From positions 814,645 through 878,644 of the forward strand of contig JH720313.1 of NCBI GenBank assembly GCA_000231825.2: a DNA stretch of 64,000 nt, given 5' to 3'. How positions within the stretch are numbered: position 1 is the stretch's first letter; every line of letters starts with the position of its first letter. The notes under the pieces were generated by a model. It saw nothing but the letters and a program-made list of their open reading frames with translations, was not told where the DNA came from and searched no databases. Made by a program: the position numbers and the translations under genes. Shown here one piece after another: positions 38,568 to 51,060 of this stretch. The DNA comes from Tetrahymena elliotti 4EA (taxonomy: Eukaryota; Ciliophora; Oligohymenophorea; Hymenostomatida; Tetrahymenidae).

Positions 38568-41500
38568 ATGATTAATTCCTTTGATAATAATCCTAAGCAT
38601 ATTAAGGATCCAGAATTTCATTATAATCGCTAATCCACCCCTGAAAGATTAGAAGAAGTCTAGCTAGTCGAAAACCATCATTTAGATAAAAAAATAAAGC
38701 AATTTTTTAATCCGAATACTTAATAGTATTAATAGTATCCATTATAGTTAAATCCTTTGAAGTAAAATCTGATGCAAACAAGCAGGAAACAAAATTCAGA
38801 TCAGAAGTGGGCTGCATATTCTGATCAAAAAAATAGTAAAGGAATATATTACAGGATCAATATGCACGAAGCAGATTCTCATTAAAAATAAAAGCGCTTT
38901 TAAAGCAATTCTCCAAATAAAGCAAGCTTGCAATTTGGTCATCAATATGAATAAAGCTTAAAACAATCTATAGAGGTTTATGCTAATGACAATTAGTACT
39001 TAAATCATGAACAACGTATGTACCTTTAGAAGCTCCTTAAATAAGATTTGAATGAAAATTTAGGTTTTACAGAGAGTAACAGCAAAGCAAATCTTATTGA
39101 ATAAAATTAACCTCATTCTTTCCAAGATAGTTAAGTATATCAAAAAAAAGTATAAAAGATGGGTGGAGTTATTCTCCCTTCTATGAAAGAAAGGGTAAAA
39201 AATGATATTGCTAATCCTCAGACAGCACATAACAATTCAAATGGTAATTTAGCAAACTCGTAAAATAACAAAAGCTAAAATAGTCCTAAGTGTTAGTCAC
39301 CTTTAGGATCTGCTGTTAAAACTGAAGGAGATATGGATAGATAAGAAAGAGAGATTTACATAAGACAAGAAAATTACCGTATGCTATGGAATCGTCTTTT
39401 ACCTTACCTTGAAAAGCCTAAATTTTTGAAGAACAGCAGATAGCACTCTTAACCAAACTACAGTGGAATGGTTTATCCTCAGCAATTGATTTAGATGAAC
39501 ACTGAGCCACAGAGTAGAGCACAATAAAATTATGTTGATAACTCATTAAATTCGACTGAATATTACTAAACACTTTAATAATTAGATCGCATAAACTAGA
39601 GACCTCTTCCCATGATAAATTAGAATAAGCAAAACTAAAAGATTTCACAATCATAGTAAATGTAAACATAGACGAATTTCAAAAGTCCTATAAAAGATAA
39701 AGCAAGAGATAGCTTTTATAATGATAATTAAGGAATATCAAATAGATAAGACAGAAGTTTTTATTAGACAAGAGCCTAAATGAATAGCAACAATAATATT
39801 TCTATTAATTAAACTCCCGAAAGATCTATTATTAATAATAACCATAGTAGTATTATTTAGAGCAATTAAAGCACCTCTCAGCCTCCACAAAAAAATAAAT
39901 ACTCTTCTTAGATTTAAGGAAATAGTAATAATTAATAGTTCTAGTAAAAAATTGATTTAAAAAGTCCTAATAATAGATATTACTCAAACTCCTTGCATAG
40001 AAATTAAGTTCCTAATAATAATATCCCATAAAGTGGTAATGAATTAATGAAATAATACAAAGAATGTAAAGAATTACTTTCTCTTGTATAAGTTAACCTA
40101 AGCAATATAGTACTAAATATGAATAATAAAAAGACCCCAAAAGGGGATTACTTGTAAAGGAAAATTTAAGCTATTAGTTCTAGCAGATAAGATTAATTTT
40201 CTAAGACTATCATTCAAGACGGTAAGGTTAAAAAGAAAGGTATTGAAAAAATGATTTTACCTTCTCTTTATGTTACAAGAAATTCTCCAACTATGGAAAA
40301 TTAAACAAGCCCAAACGCTTTTGGAAATTAAAAGTCTAGATCCTCATCTGCTTTAAGATAAGATGAAGCTGTCATAGTTAATGAATTTAATACTAACTCT
40401 AAAACATTTTCTTACTAGGTTCCTGGACTTGACAGATAATTCCCTGAAACAATTGAAGACTTAAAATATAAAGAGGATTTTGAATAGTAAATGTATGAGC
40501 AAAACAACAACTCAATAAAAAGCAGTTTGAATTAAAATTCTAAGTCTTAAAATTCTTAAAATATATATAGAGGTACTAATTTATCTCCTGTTCAAGAGTA
40601 ATCTATGTCAAAGACAGAAGCTTTTGGTTCAAGTTAAATTTAGAACTAGTAAATGAAAATAATTGAAAATGCATCAAACCCTTCATTCTAGTCTCTTCAT
40701 TAATCCTCTGTAGTTATTGAGCAGTAAAAGAAAGCTTCTAACTTCCAAAGCCCTAATAGCAGAAGCTAAGAAATCCTTTAAAAATAACAAATTGAATACT
40801 TAAGAGCTAGCTTTTAATTAAGCAACTAGCATTCATAAAAATAAAGTTTGGCTCATTCTCCCAACAAAAGTTCCCTTATAGAAATATAGCAAATTGCTGA
40901 GACACCTCAACTAGGGCAAGTTGTAGATTAACAAATACTGGATTAATATAAAACAAATATTTAGGAATAGCAACACCTTCCAGGAAATACAGTGTAAGAA
41001 TAGAATGGTAGTGATGAAAATTAAAACTATTAGTAAGAAATAGAAGAGGAGTAATTCAATTAACAAAAAGACTAAGAAGAAGAATGGTAACAATAGAGTT
41101 AAATATAAGAAATTATAAACCATGAAAGTTCAGAATAGTCAAAAATAGGAAATAGTAATAACTAAAGCTACATATAAAATTAATTAAACATTTTCACACC
41201 TTTACAAAGTCAAGTCTAATCGATTTATGCGTCTTAGTAAGTAACTCCAAAAAGTAAATAAAATCAAAGTAATAACAATAGTTAGAATAGCTCCATTAAA
41301 AAATCACCTCCAAGCTCATAGAAATAATCTATTTCAAAGCAAAGTTTAACTGAAAAATAAAAAAGCAATCAACCTAATTCTTCTCCTCAAAATATTTCTC
41401 CTAAAAAGAGCTAGCTAAACTCTTCATAATCTTCTTTTATTTAAAAGAGTAATGAAAAGTATGTTCAATAGAATAAAACTATAGAAGAAGATCATTAAAA

Positions 41501-44336
41501 TCAAAAATAATCTTAATAAAAGATAAAATCTTCAAAAGCATTATCATAGAAATCATTATCACCAGAAAGGAAATCTTAAAATTCGTTGCAAAAATCTTAA
41601 AATTTATCATAGATGCAGCAAGAATAATCGTAATAGATTAACAATCATAGTTAAGAAATCCAAAATGAAGATTTACATACTCCTACACCTAATGAACAAA
41701 CCCAATAATAAACATTAAGTTAGCAATCTAAGAATAGTAACAGAGAAAAATCTAAAAGTCCTTCTAAATAATCTCTTAGTGTCTCCAGATAATCCCCAAA
41801 ATAATCTAAATCAAATTCAAGAAAATAATCTTAATCACCACCAAAATCATTAAATCAGTCTCAAGTTCACCAAGAGCTTAAAGAATAGGATTCTGAATTG
41901 AAGAAATCTTTAGAGTAAAATAAATCATAAAAAAAATTAGAAAAATCTTAATAAATTAACAAATCATTAGAGATTAATAAGTCACAAGAATTAAAAAAAT
42001 CTCAAGATGTCAATAAATCATAAGAATTAAAAACGTAAGAAGGACTAAAGAAATCTTAGTTAGAAAAAGATAATGCCTAAAAACAGAAAGAAGCAGCTGA
42101 AGCAGCTGCTGCTGAAGAATAAAGATTGCTTTTAGAATAAGAGTAGAGAAAGAAAGAGAAAGAAATGCAAAGACCTTTACTTGAAATAATAACAGAACTA
42201 AATAAAGAGAAAACAAATAATGATATTCAAGATTTTGAAATGTAATTAGAAGTTAATAGATACATTGGAGATTTTCTATGCAGAATGACTTATGGATCAA
42301 AATAATCTATCAATACTGATGAATTGAGGCTTAAGTTCATTAAGAAATTTGAGACTAAAAAAGAAAGGGTATACTTGATTTATAGACTTATGAATGTTTT
42401 CAAATTACCTGTTACTTTATTGGGAAATAACTAATTTTTATAAGAAAAGAACAAATATAACACAATCCAATACTTCGAATGTTCAGATTGCTGCATATTA
42501 ACCAAATAATTAGAAAAGTACAATAAAGAAGATTTTAAAGAATTTATGATCACTAACTACATCAATTAAGAAATATTCAAAGGAGACACTAAAGAAAGCT
42601 GCTGTATCGATATAAAATATATAGGCATCTATCACGATGAAGAATTTTATCAGTGTGATACTTTAGTGGTTGAATTCGAAAAATTTGATACTCTAGATGA
42701 CATTGTTGCATTTAGAAGTTAGAAAAAAATGTAATTTAGTGAAGGAGATTTGCTAAAATCTTACTTTTCAATGTTAATTAATTATTAACAGCTACTTTAA
42801 AACTAGATTGTGCATTAAAATATTAATTCTACTAAAATTGCTTATTCCTATTAAGACTCTAAATTTAAATTTATGCCACTTAGTAGAGCACATGTTTATA
42901 ATTTGGGAAATTTTTCACCCAGAGATACTAAAACAGATAAATTTATGATTAGTGGCTAACAAAGCTCTCATCCTGTTTGGGTTGATCTAGTAAATTTAGG
43001 TATTGTCTTTGCTCAAATGAAAACCTTAGACAGCGCTTAATCTAAATAGGTTTTAGAGAATATAGATGTCACTGATTAGTCTGTCTCATACAAAATTATT
43101 AGATTACTTTGTAGCAATAAAGGAGAAGCCACCTTGAATGAATGTTTAGAGCTTCTTCATTAAAATTTATTTGGCTCTTAGTAATAGCATTTAACCTTTT
43201 CAGCAATAAAATATTAGTATGAATCTGATGTTGAAAAATGTAGTAAAATGAGAATAATAGGTAAGGCTTATGAAAGTTTACATTAACTTAAGGATGCTTG
43301 CATAACCTTTTCAGAAGTTGTTGAATTGAAAGAAAAAGTTTATGGTAAGGAGTCGAATGAATATTACTTAGGACTTTGTGATGAGTTATTTATATATTAC
43401 AAAGATGGTCAGTTACCAAAATTAGATTAACTTTACTAAAAATGTCAAAATTATTTAAAGAATTTATAATTAGTTCCTCAATCAATAGAATAGCTTCATT
43501 ATATTGCAGAAATATTGTGGAGATTAGGGTAAATACTTTAAACAAAACATATTAATTTGTATTAAATATTTTTTAATAATTATAGAAAAGAACAAGAAAG
43601 TGAAGAATACTTTGACAAAGCCTTTTAGATTATAAACACATCATCTGACTAAATTGAAACAAAGTACATGACAAACATTTTCAATAATAAAGGTGTGAAT
43701 GAGCTTTCCAAAGATTAATTTGAAAAATCTATCCAATTTTTCGAATAAGCTCTGAAATTTACTAATAGTTAACCTGAAGTAAACTAAATGATGCTTAGTT
43801 CTATTTTGAATAACTACTCAATCAGTTTACTCAAGGTTAATAGACTTCAAGATTCTTTAGACAATATGTTAAAAAGTTTGTCAGTAAAGCAGGAAATAGA
43901 TGTTTTAAAACATGATCCAGAAGGCTCTAAAATGGCATATGCTATATCAATGCTCTATAAATAAATTTCTAATGATATAGCTTAGTCAATACATTATGTA
44001 GCTTTAGCCTTAGAGCTACAAGAATACCATTAAAACTATTAAGAATAGCTAAAATACATATATAAATAGACTTAATTCTATTTTGAAATAAATGATGAAA
44101 AATCTGCTATTGAATCAGCTTTAAAAGCTGTTCCACATATTGAGAAATGTGAATTATCTACATTTAGACAAATCATTTAAATAACCTATGATATGGCAAG
44201 TCTTTTCAAAAGTAAAAATCTCAAAGAATAAGCAATAATTTTCTATACAAAAGCTTATGAAATAGGTGTTAGGATAGCTGGGCCATAAATTCTTGCTGTT
44301 TAGCAAATTAAAAAGGAAATAGAAAAATTACAATGA
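38568..44336 (+). CDS. Large Ser/Gln-rich protein with TPR-like C-terminus, 1922 aa
   Basis: Single exon, ATG 38568, TGA 44334-44336. Residues 1 to about 1200 are low-complexity, rich in Gln, Ser, Asn and Lys, with many SPN, SPK and SPP steps that look like proline-directed phosphorylation sites. A KSQ-repeat stretch (KKSQDVNKSQELKTQEGLKK, near 42000) leads into an Ala/Glu coiled segment (EAAEAAAAEEQRLLLEQ, 42090-42140). From about residue 1210 the sequence becomes ordered: IGDFLCRMTYG, VYLIYRLMNVFKLPVTLLGN, YFECSDCCILTKQLEKY, and HPVWVDLVNLGIVFAQM, which I cannot assign. Residues about 1550-1915 have TPR-like helix pairs (NNKGVNELSKDQFEKSIQFF; SILNNYSISLLKVNRLQDSL; AIIFYTKAYEIGVRIAG). Probably a scaffold; function unknown. 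Confidence 0.85.
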
Positions 44337-44942
44337 AATTTTTGAGCTTATTTATAAAATTATAAATTAATTTGTAAAGTATTTAAAAATATTTATATAA
44401 ATTTATATATTACTAATTCTTATATTGTACTTAAATTATTTTCTTCAGTTTTCACATTAAAATTACTATTTGATATTGATAAAAAAAATTTGTTATTTTT
44501 ACCAAAATCTGTTAAAGAAATATTTTTTATAATATATTTCTTAAGTTATCCTTTCAAAAATTGAATAACTTAAATGCTGAATTCAGATAGTAGTTTTTTA
44601 TATAATATTTTCAATAAATATTTGGTCAGTGATGAAATTAAATGATTTGGATTATTAAGAATGAAAATAAATTTAATATATTTTATTAAATTTTTAATTC
44701 TAAAATAAATACTTGTTTATTGATTTTCTGATTACATACATACATATCTAAATTAGATAATTTAAGAAAGCCATCAAAAATAGTGTATAAATTAAATATT
44801 TATTTTTTTCTTTAACTGATATTATAATTTAATAAAAGAAAGTAGTATTAAAAAGAAATTAATATAATATCTAGTCAATTATTGCAATACTTAATTTCTA
44901 AACCTTTTAGAACAAATATTTATTCAGTTTTCCAAAGCAAAC
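44337..44942. other. AT-rich intergenic, nothing recognised
   Basis: 600 bp between two plus-strand genes; 3' UTR of the left and promoter of the right gene by position. Confidence 0.6.
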
Positions 44943-46738
44943 ATGCGTAAAAACGAGTATTGGTTTGTACCTTATGATTTAGAATTCAATAGGAAAAATT
45001 ATAATTAAATAAACTTTTAGAAGTATGAAACCCTCATTAGATAATTACCTAAATTTAAAGAAATTCCTGTTGAGTATCCATTATCAACTTAACCTTTAGA
45101 ATAAGATTTGTAAATTAATGCTGCAAACATAATAGGGGAGATGATTAGTTTTTTTTAACCGAATAACCCAGATATATATTCTAATGATCAATAATGGATT
45201 GATTTTGTTGTTAGAAGTTAGTTATTTGTTAATTGTGAGAAGTTTTATTGCTTAATGTTTTGGAGATTTAAAACTAGTAATTAATTTATCTTAAAGAGAA
45301 TTTGGGCATTTTATGTCAGATTTTTAAAATTCCTTGAAGCATTTTAGCAAGCTGTTTATAAGTTGGTAAATAAAATATTTTTTTTATTTCAATATTAGTT
45401 TTGAATTAATTGTGCTAAGAGATGCAGTAAAGAGGACTAAAAAACAAATAATATCAACATATTATAAACAAAGATTATAAAAATTAGCACAAAAACAAAA
45501 AAAATTAAGAATAACAAAAGAAAGAAATTAAATGTTATTTATAAATTTATTAAATGATAATTTTATAAAAAGGATGGACATAGAAAATCTAAATCAATAG
45601 AAGATTGTAAAGATTACTTACATGTGAAGTTACCAGGTTTGAAGAGATTTTTAGAAAATGTAAAATAAGAAATAGATCTTGTAATAGATTCTAATATAAA
45701 AGATAATAAACCTAACTTGTAGAATAGCTAAAACTCTTTTAAATACCAAAATTTCTATTATTAAAATCTTCTATTTGAAACAATCAGAAATATTATTATA
45801 AATTTTACAAGATATCCTTATATTAAGCTCGTTGAGTTTATTCAAGCAAAAGAAATCAATTATATATATTAATAAGTACTTGACTCTAATGATGAATCTT
45901 CTAAAGTTTTAGATACTATGCTGAATAAATTTGAGAAATAAAACTAACAGCCAGTAGAAGAAAAGTTTGAAACACCTTTCTTAAAGAGTTTGGTTGGTGG
46001 TCAATAGAAAAGATTCTAACCTATAGAAGCTGATAGATCACAATTAAATTTCTTAGAAAAATTAGATAATAAAATTTCTAAAACAAAAAGTAGTAATTCA
46101 GACCTTAACACAACATTGTAAACAAGTAAAACAATTTTTTTTTATAGATAAATTGTAAATTAATAATATTTTTTAGATAGAATTTACACCACTTAAAGTA
46201 GTACTTAAACTTCTGTTCACACAGAAGCAACTGATGATACTATTGTTGGGGATGAGCTTGAAGACATAAATAACTCAAGTATAGCCAAAAGTTTGATGAA
46301 TAAATATTGTAAGAAATTTTATATTTGTGACTTTTTACTTTGACCTTAAGTAAAATTTATTTAAAAGCTTAGGGAGTAACAACTTCAGTATAAAACAAAC
46401 AATTTGCAGAAGTAAGTGTTTATAAAGAATCTCCAAACTTTCCAAATATTTAAAGGAATCCTATGATGGAGTTTATAAATCCTGAAGTCTACTAGTACAT
46501 TCAAAGTACAACAAAACAAAAATAAAGTTTATAAGTAAAATATTTATTTTCAATTCAGTATTTTAAAAATAATTATCAATTATTTATTTAACAAAATTTC
46601 TAGAAAAAGTTGATTAATTTGACATTTATTTTAAATTTCAATTTTACCTTGCAAGAATAATTTTCATAAAATTTTTCAAAACAAATTTTGCTTTAAAATA
46701 ATTTAAACATTTTTATTAAAATAAAAATAAATATTTGA
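44943..46738 (+). CDS. Hypothetical protein, five exons, 530 aa
   Basis: Exons 44943-45365, 45420-45533, 45573-46125, 46177-46308, 46368-46738; phases add up to a multiple of three ending at TGA 46736-46738. Starts MRKNEYWFVPYDLEFNRKNY. A hydrophobic/aromatic block (FVNCEKFYCLMFWRFK; RIWAFYVRFLKFLEAF) lies at about residues 85-135. A basic Lys stretch and a longer region with LHVKLPGLKRFLENV and FETIRNIIINFTRYPYIKLV follow, then a Ser/Thr-rich tail. The last exon after about 46530 is only weakly coding and the true stop could be elsewhere; the 39-bp second intron is among the shortest here. No family recognised. The N-terminal YDLEFNRKNYNQI and NCEKFYCLMFWRF context is ciliate-typical but uninformative. 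Confidence 0.6.
45534..45572 (+). other. Very short intron (39 bp)
   Basis: GTTATT..AAAAAG; contains TGA in the upstream frame and joins KKLN to DGHRKS in phase 0. Confidence 0.6.
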
Positions 46739-46855
46739 TAAATAATTTTGTTAGTAGATTACTACCATACTTATCAAACATTTAGAAATTTAATCATTTC
46801 ACAACTATTTACTAATTGATATTTATAAATAAAATAGAATGACTTAAATCATAAA

Positions 46856-48072
46856 ATGAAATTTGGTAACGAATCGAAAAAAGATATAGAAAAAGCACTG
46901 AAGAAAAAGAATGAAAATTAGAATACAATAAATGATATGCATGAAGAAGCTTATGAGGATGATAGTGGAGCTGAAAATTATGATGATGAAGAAGAAGAAT
47001 AAGAAGATAATGATTACTAAAATAACAATGATTAAAACAATAATCTCTATAGTAAATATTTTGAAATAGGAGATAAGTTAATATAGGAAGTAAATGCAGC
47101 TGATGAAAAATTAGTTTAAATTTAAGATAAAGATATTGATTTCGATTAAAATAAAACGAAAGTACCATAGATTAAAAAAACTGATGATGTTTCTGGTACA
47201 GCAAATAAATATAAAGCTTAGTCTAATATAGATCTTTAGTATTAATTATCAGATAACAGTAACCAGTTAGATAATATGCAAAATGCTAATATTGATGACT
47301 AGTCTAATGAAGATATAGAAGATGAAAATGAAAAGCCAGATCCTTTTGAAACTCCTTAAAAAGAGCATTTTGATGAAGCTGCAAACGATATTAAAGATGA
47401 TGATATTTTTGGTAAAATATTATTAATTATAAAAACTGTATTAATTTATATCAAATTGAATTTATTGTATTAATTAAACAAGATTATTCATACGAGAAAG
47501 ACGAAGAAGATGATGATGAGTCAGACATTAACAATTCCTAGAATGACTATGATAGTGGAAATGAGGATAATGACAGTATAGATGATATGAATAGATAAAG
47601 TGTAGTTGAAAAAGAAAAAGTTAAATTAAGAGTTCCTTTTACATAATTTAAAAGCTAAATAGAAAATAGTTTTATATAGTTTTTAAAAGAAAGTTTGTAT
47701 TCTTAAGAAAACGAATAAGACACCAATATATAAGAAACTGTTGAGTAGTCATCATAAAATCTTTAGAAAAAGAAAAAAAATAAAGTTCCTCTTAAAGTTA
47801 TTTTCCCTGATATTAGAGTTGTTCATATTATTGGTATGAATTTTGCTCCTTATTATAGTGAATGCTATTGGATGCTTCAAAGGATGAAAATTTAAGATAA
47901 AATTCTTTTAAAAAGAACTGCAAGAATACAAAAATATTTTAAATATGCTATGAGTGTTCAAGTAGACTAAGAAAGAAGATAAGGTAGTAGTTAAAATGAA
48001 GTATTAATAGCTCCTCCAATCTTAAATAGAAAAAGATTAAATGCATGTGAATAAAAATAAATTAATTACTGA
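46856..48072 (+). CDS. Acidic hypothetical protein, 381 aa
   Basis: Two exons, 46856-47411 and 47483-48072, intron 71 bp (GTAAAA..AACAAG, phase 1). Starts MKFGNESKKDIEKALKKK. The first two thirds are strongly acidic (DDEEEEQEDNDY; EDIEDENEKPDP; EKDEEDDDESD). The C-terminus switches to a basic, ordered block: KVPLKVIFPDIRVVHIIGMN, YYSECYWMLQRMKIQDK and RTARIQKYFKYAM (about residues 305-360). This charge layout is seen in chaperone-like or chromatin proteins, but the C-terminal block is not one I know. The start lies 118 bp after the previous gene's stop. Confidence 0.75.
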
Positions 48073-49336
48073 CCGATTCATGTATTTACAATTTTAGTAT
48101 CAATAAAATTACCTAAATTAATTTTGCTAATTTTTTTTATTTTCTATGTGCGATTGCAACTAATATGTATTGTATTTTCTGAATATGGTACCTTCAGCTA
48201 AAAATTAATGACAACAATTACATTTTAAACTTGAATAAAATTGTTTATGATAAGACATTTGTTTTTTAGCTTTAAAATATCTTGAAAAGTAAAGAATGAA
48301 AGATTGATTACTACCTAATTAATATTCTTTTGGCTTGAAGTTTGAAAATTAAATTTTAAATTTAAATTGCTATTATATTTTGACTGCTGTGAAATAAATT
48401 CTAAAATAATTATTTATATTTAATTTAAACTTTTTAAAGAATTTTTCTGTTTTATTATTTTATTTTCTAAAAATAAATGAATTTATTATAATTAAGAAAT
48501 TTACACTTTTCTCAATATCTCTTTATTCTTGTGTAAAGCAAACTATACAGATAAAAGAGACCAAAAGAATGTTAGGTAAGTAATTTTTAATAGTTGATTG
48601 TTTATTTTATGATTAGGAAATTTTTTAAAATTTTACTATGAAGAAAACAATTTATTATAATTTGAAATAAAATAGCTAATAATCAAGTAATGGTAATGTT
48701 ATTATTTTAAGAAAATATTTTTTGACATTTTTAAAAAGGAATTACAGAAAGAGGAATTTTAGGTTCTTATAATAATTTTTATCATTTTTTGATATTTTGT
48801 TGATCTTAATTTTTACAAAACTAATTTTTTTATTAACTATAGTAAAATAAGCTTGATAAATACTGATATGATGCAATTTATTTTTATGTAAGCTTACAAA
48901 TTATCTAAAAATTAATTACTGCTAATAATGAGAAAAATAGCGTCATTACCTTTAAATAAAGATTTAAAATATCTGATTTTATTTGGAGAAGGAATATAAT
49001 TAGTATATTTTGCTTCTTAGTAATAAATTTTATGATTTTCTTTTATTAAGATAGATAACTAATTATCTTAATTACATTTACAGTATGTCCCATTGGTCTT
49101 ATATTTAAATCAATAGATATAGAGAAAAGCACAGTTGATATTTTCACTAAATGTGGATTTCTATTTTTTACTCATTATATATTTAGGAGAAATTGATATA
49201 TTAGTTAGTTACTAATTAACTTCATAAATTTTATTAAATTTCAATTTTTTTAATAGTGTATATAATTAGAATTTTAATTCCTGAAATATTAAATAATTAA
49301 TTAATCAAAAGTTTAATAAAAAAGAAGATAGATCAA
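48073..49336. other. AT-rich intergenic, nothing recognised
   Basis: 1.26 kb between plus-strand genes. All frames interrupted; no repeats or RNA genes seen. Confidence 0.6.
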
Positions 49337-50215
49337 ATGTAAAAGTAGTTTTTAATAATTGCTCTCTTATTGATTGCTTCAGTCTCCTCCAATCCTGATT
49401 TGCTTTAAGGAAATATCCTACGTTGTTTTGGATAAATTGGTAACACTGTTAAGGATATCACTTCCTTGGTTGCTGTAATTGCTGAAAAGGGTGGCTTAGT
49501 TGCAATCCTTTAAGCTATTGGAAATGTTGCTGGTTAAATTCAACCTTTAATGCAAGAATGCTCTAATCCTATTTGCTTGACAGAAGCTCAGTAAAGATGT
49601 TAATCTTCAACTGGTAAATCTTGTGAATAATATGGTGCTATTATGTATCCTAAATGTGATGACGGTTTCTTTAATGTAGGATGTTGCCTTTGTGAATCAT
49701 CATGCCCTCCTGGATTTAGAGATGATGGTTTATTCTGCGCTAAGCCTGCTCCTTATGGAAGAGGTGCCGGTTATCCTTGGAAATTCGGTGATGGTTTCAA
49801 TCTGAATAAAGCCACCTAAAGATGTTAAAGCCAAAACTCTTAAGGTTGTGAATAAAATGGTTTAATTATTTATCCCAAGTGCTAATAAGGTTTCCATAAT
49901 GTCGGATGCTGCATCTGCTCTCCTAACTGCCCTGCTGGTACAACTGATATTGGTGTTTCTTGCACTAAGCCTGTTTATGGTAGAGGAGTTGGTTTCCCCA
50001 TGTTCTATGAAGACTGTTCAACCAAGAAGTTATTAAGAGGATCTCAAGAAGACTATTTATCTTACTCTATTGAAGAACTAAAGTAAAAAATGGTAGAATA
50101 CTCTCAAAACTTTGTTGAAAGTAAAGCTGACCCAAGCAAATCAGTTGAAAATGCTATTGAGTTATAAAAAATTATGGCTGCCTTCGAAGTTAAAACTTCT
50201 AAAACAAACTAATGA
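49337..50215 (+). CDS. Secreted cysteine-rich protein with duplicated domain, 292 aa
   Basis: Single exon, ATG 49337, TGA 50213-50215. Signal peptide MQKQFLIIALLLIASVSS. A short hydrophobic/amphipathic region (LVAVIAEKGGLVAILQAIGN) is followed by two tandem copies of a Cys-rich domain (about residues 80-155 and 160-235): QRCQ..CEQxG..YPKC..GFxNVGCCxC..xCPxG..D.G..CxKPxxYGRGxGxP. Spacing of all nine or so Cys is kept between the copies, so disulfides are likely. The CPxGxxDxGxxCxKP..YGRGxGxP signature is one I have seen in many secreted protist proteins without an assigned role. A charged helical tail (EELKQKMVEYSQNFVESKAD) ends the protein. Codon use is more C- and G-ending than in neighbours (TTC, GGT, AAG, TGC), suggesting high expression. 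Confidence 0.88.
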
Positions 50216-51060
50216 CAAATAAAAGATATAAATGTTTATTTACAAAGTGATCTTTTAATGAGTTATTATGTCATTTATATATATTTTTAGTATATGTAAG
50301 TAAATATTAAGTAAAAATGTTATTAAAACAATACATCTTTGATTTTCATTTTCAGCCACAAAAAATTAAAAAAACATGTAAGCTCTATTTGGTATGATTA
50401 ATATTATACTTTTATAGTGAAATTACTATTCTTTATTTATTAATTTTAAAATGCCAGTTTCTTTCTAAAAATATCATAAAGAAATACTATGTTTTTTAAG
50501 TTCAATAAAATTAAATTTTAATTAGGTATAAATTAACTGAAAAAATTAACACAAATAGATAGGCTTTTGGATTATTTTTAAAAATATATTAAACTCTGAG
50601 TGAGATATTTAGATTTTTTCAAATAATTTAACTAATGATAATGCATCTTTTAAAATAATAAAGTCTTTTGGTATTAGATCCACAAAATTTATTTTCAATT
50701 TTACCATTATTTTATCTAAAGTAAGAGTATTTATTTCAATAACGCCAAAACGTTTAATTAAAATATTTCTCTCCCAACAAAAAATAATATTAATTTTGAA
50801 ATGAAAATAAATTATATGGATTTGTATTCCACAAATATTATTTTACTAAAACTAAGAAAATATTACCTTAAATCAATAAAAACACACAAATAATTACATT
50901 TCTAACACAAAATAAAATTAAAGAGTTTTTAATTGTATTTATTTTTAAGAGAAATATTTAAAAACATGATAAATACAGATTCACGATTAAATTTACATTT
51001 ATTTATATCAGATTTTGTTGTTTATAAAAAGACCATATGATATCAAATATTAATTTTTTA
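50216..51060. other. Convergent 3' flanks, nothing recognised
   Basis: 845 bp between two facing stops; A+T-rich. Confidence 0.6.

Noticed and set aside
43541..43587. AT-rich stretch in the 1922-aa gene as an intron
   Set aside because: The GT..AG interval is only about 27 bp and the frame is open through it.
46812..47168. Minus-strand ORF rich in His/Tyr/Leu
   Set aside because: Antisense shadow of the acidic two-exon gene on the plus strand.
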